A stretch of DNA of 55,426 bases. Source: Bdellovibrionales bacterium. GTDB lineage: Bacteria > Bdellovibrionota > Bdellovibrionia > Bdellovibrionales > JAMPXM01. The translations under genes were made by a program, and so were the position numbers. How positions within the stretch are numbered: position 1 is the stretch's first letter; the number at the start of each line of letters is the position of its first letter. The stretch is from contig SYLX01000164.1 in NCBI GenBank assembly GCA_005808505.1, forward strand, positions 1 to 55,426. Direction: 5' to 3'. The notes under the pieces are model-generated. The model saw only the letters and a list, made by a program, of their open reading frames with translations. It did no database searches and was not told the origin of the DNA. Shown here piece by piece: positions 50,161 through 55,426 of this stretch.

Positions 50161-51480
50161 TTAGTTCACCTTTCTCTTCGCAATCAAAGCGTTCACATTT
50201 GGCTTTTGCAAGGAAATAGTCGTCGCCGACAAAAGCGTATTTTTCGCCTGCGCGAAAAGTGCATCGGTTGCGGGCTTCTCGGCGTAGAGGGTGTAGAGCT
50301 TCTCGCCTTTGCGAACTTCGTCTCCAAGCTTGCGATGAACTTCGATTCCCGCCGTGAAGTCGACGGCATCATTCGTCTTCAAACGACCAGCGCCAAGGGC
50401 CAAAGCGGCTAACCCGATTTTTTCTGTTTCGAGTGCGCCGACGAAACCCTCTTTCTCGGAAAGAACGTCGACGCGAGTTTTCGGCGAGGGGAGCTTTTCC
50501 AAATCGCCACCCTGGGCTTTACAGAGTTTGCTGAACATTTCCCAAGCTCGGCCTGAGCGCAGAGCTTCTTCGGCGAGCTTCAGCCCTTCCTCAGCATCAT
50601 TCGCCTTACCCCCCAGCCACACCATCGTGCCCGCGAGTTCAAGACTCAACTCCTTAGTGTCTGAAAAATCGGATCGTCCGAGGTAATCCTCGCCTTTCAA
50701 AATCGCGAAACATTCACCCATTTCGAGAGCGTTTCCGATGAAACGGCCGAGCGGCTGCTCCATGTTCGTCAGGAGAGCGGCTACACGTTTTCCGTGAGCA
50801 GTTCCAATCTCCATGAGCTTGTTGGCCAAAGTCTCTGCTGCTTCGAGAGTCTTCATGAACGCGCCGGACCCAAACTTCACGTCGAGGACGAGCGCGCCGA
50901 TCCCTTCGGCAAGTTTTTTCGACATGATACTCGCGCAAATGAGCGGAAGCGACTCAACCGTCGCGGTCACATCGCGAAGCGCATAGATTTTTTTGTCGGC
51001 CGGGCAGATCTCTTTTGTTTGTCCGATGATCGCGTAGCCAAGCGTTTCGACTTGTCTCGCAAATTCGTCGAGAGAAAGACCAATGCGGAATCCGGGAATC
51101 GCCTCGAGTTTGTCGAGCGTTCCACCCGTATGCCCAAGTCCACGGCCCGCGATCATGGGGACTCGAACACCGCAAGCCGCCGCAATCGGCGCGAGGATCA
51201 TGCTTGTTTTATCACCAACACCACCGGTGCTGTGTTTATCGACCGCGATGCCGAGGTGCTTGAAATCGAGCGTGCGTCCCGAATGCAGCATCGTTTCGGT
51301 TAAAGTTGCGGTTTCTGGCCCCGTCATGCCTTTGAAGTAAACGGACATCAACCAAGCCGACATCTGATACTCGGGGAGTTCACCGCTTACGAAACTTTCG
51401 ATGAGAAAACGAATTTCCTCAGGAGTGTGAGTTCCGCCGTTGCGCTTTTTCTTGATGAGTTCAGCCGGGAGAAAGTTCAC
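50161..51480 (-). CDS. deoA: Thymidine/pyrimidine-nucleoside phosphorylase
   Basis: Releases the base from thymidine or uridine to give deoxyribose or ribose 1-phosphate. The 439-residue protein has ELIKKKRNGG, YFKGMTGPET, KHSTGGVGDKTS (phosphate loop), GRGLGHTGGTLDKLE, SIMSKKLAEG and KFGSGAFM. The C-terminal domain (EVHRKLGDEVRKGEKLYTLYAE) is typical. Length matches DeoA (440) or Pdp (434); which nucleosides are accepted cannot be told. It lies 22 bases after deoC. Confidence 0.95.
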   Translation of the reverse strand: MNFLPAELIKKKRNGGTHTPEEIRFLIESFVSGELPEYQMSAWLMSVYFKGMTGPETATLTETMLHSGRTLDFKHLGIAVDKHSTGGVGDKTSMILAPIAAACGVRVPMIAGRGLGHTGGTLDKLEAIPGFRIGLSLDEFARQVETLGYAIIGQTKEICPADKKIYALRDVTATVESLPLICASIMSKKLAEGIGALVLDVKFGSGAFMKTLEAAETLANKLMEIGTAHGKRVAALLTNMEQPLGRFIGNALEMGECFAILKGEDYLGRSDFSDTKELSLELAGTMVWLGGKANDAEEGLKLAEEALRSGRAWEMFSKLCKAQGGDLEKLPSPKTRVDVLSEKEGFVGALETEKIGLAALALGAGRLKTNDAVDFTAGIEVHRKLGDEVRKGEKLYTLYAEKPATDALFAQAKNTLLSATTISLQKPNVNALIAKRKVN

Positions 51481-51502
51481 GAGAGAGCACTCCTTTTATT
51501 TT

Positions 51503-52192
51503 TCAGTAACCCGAAGGAGACACGTCACTACCGGTGACGAGCGCTACGCCGGAGCTTGTGCCGAGGCGATCCGCACCTGCGGCAACCATCGCTTGGGCTT
51601 GCGCAAACGTTTTGATTCCGCCGCTCGCTTTGATCTTCACGTGGCTTGAGCAAGTCTGTCGCATGAGCTTGACGTCTTCGATCGTGGCGCCTCGGCCGAG
51701 GAAGCCCGTCGCCGTTTTCACGAACCCAGCGCCAGCCGCTTCAGAGGCGCGACAAGCGTTTACGATTTCTTCTGGCTTCAGCAGGCCTGTTTCGAGAATG
51801 ACTTTGACGACGGCGTTGCCTGCAGCGCGCACAACTTCGCGAACATCTTGCTCTGCCGCTTTCCAGCTCGCGATCTTCACGAGATCGAGGCGAATCACCA
51901 TGTCAATTTCCGATGCGCCATCCGCGACCGCTTGTTCCGTCTCGAGCGCTTTCACTTTCGAAAGACTTGCGCCGAGGGGGAAGCCAATCACCGAAGCCGA
52001 CAAGACTTGTGTGCCTTCGAGCCATTCGCGTGTGCGTTTCACGAAGACTGGATTCACGCAGACAGCTTTGAAGCGATGTAGTTTTGCTTCTTCGCAGAGG
52101 CGCGCGATCTCGGATTCGGTCGCGTCGGCCTTGAGGAGCGTGTGATCGATCAGAGGGGCGAGATCACCCGGGGCCGTGATAGTGCCCTGCAT
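51503..52192 (-). CDS. deoC: Deoxyribose-phosphate aldolase
   Basis: Splits 2-deoxyribose 5-phosphate to glyceraldehyde 3-phosphate and acetaldehyde. From ATG 52192 (TTGGAGGG five bases upstream) the protein has 229 residues. Schiff-base Lys159 is in FVKTATGF, the second active Lys188 in KIKASGG, and DMVIRLD holds the catalytic Asp. An in-frame start at 52282 would run into the acylphosphatase gene and is rejected. It heads deoC-deoA-punA. deoB (phosphopentomutase) is not in the window. Divergent from acyP with a 51-base shared region. Confidence 0.95.
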   Translation of the reverse strand: MQGTITAPGDLAPLIDHTLLKADATESEIARLCEEAKLHRFKAVCVNPVFVKRTREWLEGTQVLSASVIGFPLGASLSKVKALETEQAVADGASEIDMVIRLDLVKIASWKAAEQDVREVVRAAGNAVVKVILETGLLKPEEIVNACRASEAAGAGFVKTATGFLGRGATIEDVKLMRQTCSSHVKIKASGGIKTFAQAQAMVAAGADRLGTSSGVALVTGSDVSPSGY

Positions 52193-52243
52193 AAACCCTC
52201 CAAAAAAGTTGAAATTAACCACCTGCAGCCGGATTGTCAAAAT

Positions 52244-52573
52244 ATGGTCCGCAAGCATTACTTGGTCACGGGGCGAGTACAAGGCGTTGGTTTCCGTAAC
52301 TTCGTTTACAAGCAGGCTCGCGGATTAGGCGTGCGAGGGCAAGTGCGGAATCTCGTCGACGGAAGAGTCGAGATTCTCGCGCAAGGCGACGCCGCCGCGA
52401 TGAAAGCGTTCGATGTTGCGGTCGCGCGTGGTCCAATGATCGCGAACGTAACGAAGCTCGAAATCAGGGAACTCGAAATCACCGAAGTGAACGAATTGGA
52501 CGCGAGTCTCGCCAATGCGCGCGACTTTGCGATCGTAGAAGACGGGGAGACTCCATGGTCCATCAAATCTTGA
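52244..52573 (+). CDS. acyP: Acylphosphatase
   Basis: A small cytoplasmic enzyme hydrolysing acyl phosphates. From ATG 52244 the protein has 109 residues. The catalytic Arg18 is in GRVQGVGFRNF and Asn36 in VRNLVDGRVE; the AIVED end fits the family with a short extension (GETPWSIKS). The ribosome-binding site is weak. An in-frame upstream start at 52142 overlaps deoC and is not supported. The last 19 bases overlap the next gene in another frame. Confidence 0.93.
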   Translation: MVRKHYLVTGRVQGVGFRNFVYKQARGLGVRGQVRNLVDGRVEILAQGDAAAMKAFDVAVARGPMIANVTKLEIRELEITEVNELDASLANARDFAIVEDGETPWSIKS

Positions 52574-52959
52574 AGCTCTTTGTTTGCGTCGCGCTTGTCG
52601 TCTCGATGACGGGATCCGCCTTCGCGCAAGCGGGCTCACTTTCAGACGACCAAAAGAAATCACTCAGTGGTCCGCGGAAGCAACTCGCAACGATCATCTT
52701 TGGCGGATTAGGCGGAGCGATCTTGGGCCTCAGCACGTTGAGCTTCTATGGTCGGCCGCAAGATAAGCTTTCAAACATCGCGATCGGAGCTGCGGTCGGG
52801 GTCATCGCGGGAACTGCGTTTGTTACGTACAAAGCGGCGACAAATCCCTCTGAGCTCTACGGAGATCGCTCGCAGCTTGAACACGAATTGGCGTTAGCTC
52901 AAGCCGCCAAAAGCGGCGAGAGCCCCGCACTTGGTGCAAAGCTCACTTTTGAATTCTAA
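52555..52959 (+). CDS. Small exported protein with glycine-zipper-like segments
   Basis: A 134-residue protein with signal peptide (MVHQILKLFVCVALVVSMTGSAFA, about 25 residues) and two Gly/Ala-rich hydrophobic segments (TIIFGGLGGAILGLSTL and NIAIGAAVGVIAGTAF) that suggest a membrane-inserted glycine zipper. The C-terminus is helical (LEHELALAQAAKSG). Similar in build to the lipoprotein at 43.2-43.7 kb but without a lipobox. ATG 52555 lies in the end of acyP, with GGGGAG six bases upstream. Function unknown. Confidence 0.75.
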   Translation: MVHQILKLFVCVALVVSMTGSAFAQAGSLSDDQKKSLSGPRKQLATIIFGGLGGAILGLSTLSFYGRPQDKLSNIAIGAAVGVIAGTAFVTYKAATNPSELYGDRSQLEHELALAQAAKSGESPALGAKLTFEF

Positions 52960-52986
52960 TCGGCAAATTGGAATTAGCGATTCTGC

Positions 52987-54150
52987 TCAGCTCGATTTCT
53001 TGAAGCGGCTCGCGAGTCCGCCAAGTGCTCCGGCAGCTCCGCCCGTAGGCTGAGCTGGTTGCGGTTGCGGTGGTACGCCCACGCCAGCTGGCTTCGCGCC
53101 TGCGCCCGCTTTCATCTCACCCTCGTTTTTGCCGAGAACATCGTTCATCGTCTCGCGAGTGATCAAGTCTCGCTCGAGCAATGTGCCCAAGTAAGCTTCG
53201 AGCGTGATGTTACCTTGCGCGCGCGTGATCTGCATCGTCGACGGGATTTGGAAGATCTTCCCCTCGCGAATCAAGTTCGCGATCGCCTTGTTGTTGAACA
53301 TAACTTCAAAAGCCGCCACGCGACCGCCGCCTACTTTGGGCAACAGTGTTTGCGCGATAACGCCGCGAAGAGATTCCGCGAGCATGACGCGAATCTGCGC
53401 CTGCTTCGATTCGGGGAAGACGTCGATGATACGGTCAACAGTCTTGGGGGCGCTCGAGGTGTGGAGCGTTCCGAAAACTAAGTGACCTGTTTCAGCCGCG
53501 GTCAACGCGAGCTGAATCGTCTCGAGGTCACGCATCTCGCCGACGAGCACGATATCGGGATCTTCACGAAGCGCGGCTTTCAGCGCGTTCGCAAAAGATT
53601 TCGTGTGACCACCGACTTCACGTTGGTTGATGAGTGACTGCATGTTCGGATGCACGAACTCGATCGGATCTTCGATCGTGATGATGTGCGCTTGTTGATT
53701 CTCGTTGATGTAGTTGATCAGGGCAGCAAGCGTCGTCGACTTACCGGAGCCCGTGGGTCCCGTTACGCAAACCAAACCTTTGTGGACTTTGACCATCTCG
53801 ATCAACTCAGGTGGAAGATTCAAGTCTTCCGCAGTTTTAATTTTGTCGGGAATGATCCGGAAAACCGCCGCGAGACCCTTGCGCTGCATGAAAACGTTGC
53901 AACGGAAACGCGCTAAACCTTCAACCGTGTAGCTGCAGTCAAGCTCCCAGTTTTCCATGAAGTTGCGCTTTTGCTTCTCGGTGAGGATTTCGAAAACGAG
54001 CTGCTGAACCTCTTCGTTCGAGAGAGATTTCATCGCCAGCTTCACCATCTCGCCATCCAAGCGAAGGTAAGGCGGAGAGCCCGCCGTCAGATGCAAGTCT
54101 GAGGCGTTCTGCTGAAACATGATTTTGAAGAGCTGATCGATGTTTGCCAT
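52987..54150 (-). CDS. pilT: Type IV pilus retraction ATPase
   Basis: PilT powers pilus disassembly, needed for twitching and, in related predators, for prey contact. From ATG 54150 the protein has 387 residues. N-terminal SASDLHLTAG-type motif (QNASDLHLTAGSPP), Walker A GPTGSGKST (131-139), Asp box REDPD, Walker B VLVGEMRD, and the His box TGHLVFGTLHTSSA. The retraction motif is AIANLIREGK, with Ala where most PilT have Arg. The C-terminal ~40 residues are a Gly/Pro/Ala-rich tail. GTG 54162 is in frame but its ribosome-binding site is too close. Confidence 0.94.
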   Translation of the reverse strand: MANIDQLFKIMFQQNASDLHLTAGSPPYLRLDGEMVKLAMKSLSNEEVQQLVFEILTEKQKRNFMENWELDCSYTVEGLARFRCNVFMQRKGLAAVFRIIPDKIKTAEDLNLPPELIEMVKVHKGLVCVTGPTGSGKSTTLAALINYINENQQAHIITIEDPIEFVHPNMQSLINQREVGGHTKSFANALKAALREDPDIVLVGEMRDLETIQLALTAAETGHLVFGTLHTSSAPKTVDRIIDVFPESKQAQIRVMLAESLRGVIAQTLLPKVGGGRVAAFEVMFNNKAIANLIREGKIFQIPSTMQITRAQGNITLEAYLGTLLERDLITRETMNDVLGKNEGEMKAGAGAKPAGVGVPPQPQPAQPTGGAAGALGGLASRFKKSS

Positions 54151-54246
54151 TGCTCGCGTCACTCCGTGGGAGCCTGCCGGATCTGCAGTGCCAGTGGCTC
54201 CTATAAATTTTTATCGGCGGAATCGACGGTTCTGTTGAGGTCTTGA

Positions 54247-54279
54247 GCGGCTTTGGCTAAAGTCCTCGACTCTAGCCGC
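54247..54279 (+). repeat. Hairpin in the RNase E/G leader
   Basis: GCGGCT (54247-54252) and AGCCGC (54274-54279) form a perfect 6-bp stem with a 21-base loop that includes TTGGCTAAAG. It lies 52 bases upstream of the RNase start. RNase E mRNAs in enterobacteria are autoregulated through 5' hairpins; a similar role here is only inference. Confidence 0.4.
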
Positions 54280-54331
54280 CATCGAGCGTCATTCCGGACG
54301 TCCTGTTGGTGGAGAAAGCGAACTGGTCACT

Positions 54332-55426
54332 ATGCCCTCAGAGATTTTAATCAACGTTCGACCCAACGAAACCCGCGTGGCTTATCTCGAGAACGGGACC
54401 CTTTTAGACCTCAAGATCGAGCGTAAAACCTCCCCGACCTTGGTTGGATCCGTCCTTCGCGGCAAAGTGATTCGAGTTTTGCCGGGAATGCAGGCCGCGT
54501 TTGTTGATATCGGGCTAGACCGAGCTGCCTTCCTTTACGTCGGTGACGTGCGAGGCGATATGGACGAAGCGGGTCACGAGTTGTTCGATCCTGAGCCGGT
54601 CCAAGAGGAGGACCGCGGCGGCGCCGAAAACCCAACTGGGGATGCGGCTCCACACAAGCCCCGCATCCAAGAGCTTCTCAACGAGGGTCAGTCGATCTTG
54701 GTCCAGGTGGCAAAAGATCCACTCGGCTCAAAAGGCGCGCGGATCACGACCCACATCTCTCTCCCTGGCAGGAACGTCGTCTTCATGCCGACGCTCAACC
54801 ACCTGGGCGTCTCCAGGCGCATCGAAGACCCGGCCGAGCGCGAACGCCTTCGCGACATCGTGGCCAAGATCGAACCTAAAGGCGGCGTCATCGTGCGCAC
54901 GGCGGGTGAAGGAGCTTCGGAAGCAAGCCTTCGCTCCGACCTCGATTACTTGCACCGTCTTTGGCAGGACATCCAAAAAGGTTACGAGAAGAGAACGAAA
55001 CCCGGCTCCGTTCACACCGAACTCGATGTTGAGCTGCGCGCACTTCGCGACCTTTTGAACGAAGATGTCGAGCGCGTGATCACCGACGACGATGAGGCTT
55101 ACAAGCGAATCTCCGCCTTCATCTCGCAGTTCATGCCAAAGTTTAAGAACAAGGTTTCGCTCTACCGCGAGCCGCGTCCACTCTTTGACCAATACGAGAT
55201 CGATCTCGAAATCTCGCGAAGCCTCGAGCGAAAAATTTGGCTCAAGTCGGGTGGCTATATCGTCGTCGATGAGGCCGAGGCCCTCGTTGTCATCGACGTC
55301 AACACGGGTAAATACGTCGGAAAGAAAGATTTCGAAGATACGATCTTGAAAACGAACCTCGAGGCTGTCCGGGAGATCGCGCACCAGCTGCGGATCCGCA
55401 ACTGCGGCGGCATCATCATCATCGAC
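54332..55426 (+). CDS. rng: Ribonuclease E/G family endoribonuclease, 5' part (3' end outside window)
   Basis: Endoribonuclease for mRNA decay and rRNA processing. From ATG 54332 the open frame runs 365 residues to the window end. N-terminal S1 region (INVRPNETRVAYLENGTL, LRGKVIRVLPGMQAAFVDIG, RAAFLYVGDV) carries an extra acidic insert (about 80-110). The catalytic domain has Asp322 (VVIDVNTGKYVG) and ends exactly on the second metal Asp365 (GGIIIID), spaced 43 residues apart as in E. coli RNase E D303/D346. Whether it is RNase G or E depends on the missing C-terminus. GGAG lies 18 bases before the start. Divergent from pilT. Confidence 0.93.
   Translation, partial: MPSEILINVRPNETRVAYLENGTLLDLKIERKTSPTLVGSVLRGKVIRVLPGMQAAFVDIGLDRAAFLYVGDVRGDMDEAGHELFDPEPVQEEDRGGAENPTGDAAPHKPRIQELLNEGQSILVQVAKDPLGSKGARITTHISLPGRNVVFMPTLNHLGVSRRIEDPAERERLRDIVAKIEPKGGVIVRTAGEGASEASLRSDLDYLHRLWQDIQKGYEKRTKPGSVHTELDVELRALRDLLNEDVERVITDDDEAYKRISAFISQFMPKFKNKVSLYREPRPLFDQYEIDLEISRSLERKIWLKSGGYIVVDEAEALVVIDVNTGKYVGKKDFEDTILKTNLEAVREIAHQLRIRNCGGIIIID

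Noticed and set aside
1-55426. CRISPR arrays, insertion sequences, prophage genes, tRNA or rRNA genes
   Set aside because: I looked for regularly spaced repeats, transposase or integrase motifs, tRNA cloverleaf patterns with CCA-type ends and rRNA core sequences, and found none by eye. A tRNAscan or similar run would be decisive.

Overview
This window looks like a piece of a Bdellovibrionota-type (Bdellovibrio-like) chromosome, probably near the replication origin. That reading rests on gene content and order: gyrA is followed by a tetratricopeptide lipoprotein and the membrane part of an ATP synthase (atpI-like genes, atpB, atpE), then uvrA, a phosphohexomutase, pdxA-surA, ETF, succinate dehydrogenase, secreted subtilisins, several lipoproteins and pilT. 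The assignment is by recall of such genomes, not by a search. The DNA is fairly GC-rich and densely coded on both strands. I see no tRNA, rRNA, CRISPR array, transposase, phage gene or integrase. This is core chromosome, not an island.

Layout. 1-5.6 kb (+): 3' part of gyrA, a TPR lipoprotein gene, two AtpI/AtpZ-type genes, atpB, atpE and an unknown exported protein. 5.6-16 kb (-): uvrA, a phosphomannomutase/phosphoglucomutase, pdxA, three parvulin-type chaperones (one SurA-like, one lipoprotein, one periplasmic), a DUF374 acyltransferase and etfAB. 16.4-22 kb (+): sdhCAB and a secreted subtilisin with a CUB-like tail. 22-23.7 kb (-): a hydrolase and a tandem-FHA protein. 23.8-25.9 kb (+): rpsF, a DUF2232/YybS-type membrane protein and rplI. 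25.9-29 kb (-): a small unknown gene, dnaB, fis and queE. 29.2-39.9 kb (+): ftsK, two exported proteins, an LptM-like lipoprotein followed by dapF-dapA-dapB, a small transaldolase, a lipoprotein and a 768-residue exported protein. 39.9-52.2 kb (-): a lytic transglycosylase, a methylmalonyl-CoA mutase catalytic chain, a lipoprotein, a biotin carrier / biotin carboxylase / carboxyltransferase set, a subtilisin lipoprotein and a nucleoside-degradation set (punA, deoA, deoC). 52.2-55.4 kb: acylphosphatase and a small exported protein (+), pilT (-), and the 5' part of an RNase E/G gene (+).

Functionally the window combines envelope building and quality control (SurA-type chaperones, lysine/diaminopimelate synthesis, transglycosylase, LptM-like protein, FtsK), aerobic catabolism (propionyl-CoA to succinyl-CoA, SDH, ETF) and scavenging of nucleosides and protein (PNP/DeoA/DeoC, subtilisins). 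This would suit an organism living on other cells' macromolecules, but that is inference.

The most unusual signal is in the RNA-level architecture. At four places (after gyrA, after a parvulin gene, after a small secreted protein gene and after the transaldolase gene) a strong intrinsic-terminator hairpin with U-tract lies inside the reading frame that encodes the signal peptide of the next exported protein. The GC-rich stem encodes the Arg/Ala/Ser-rich n-region and the U-tract encodes the Phe/Val/Leu start of the hydrophobic core. At a fifth place (21.99 kb) the antisense of a terminator encodes the Lys/Arg-rich tail of the converging gene. A ribosome starting upstream of such a hairpin would melt it, so these could act as translation-controlled switches. 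Several other genes have hairpins seated on their stop codons, mostly without U-tracts.
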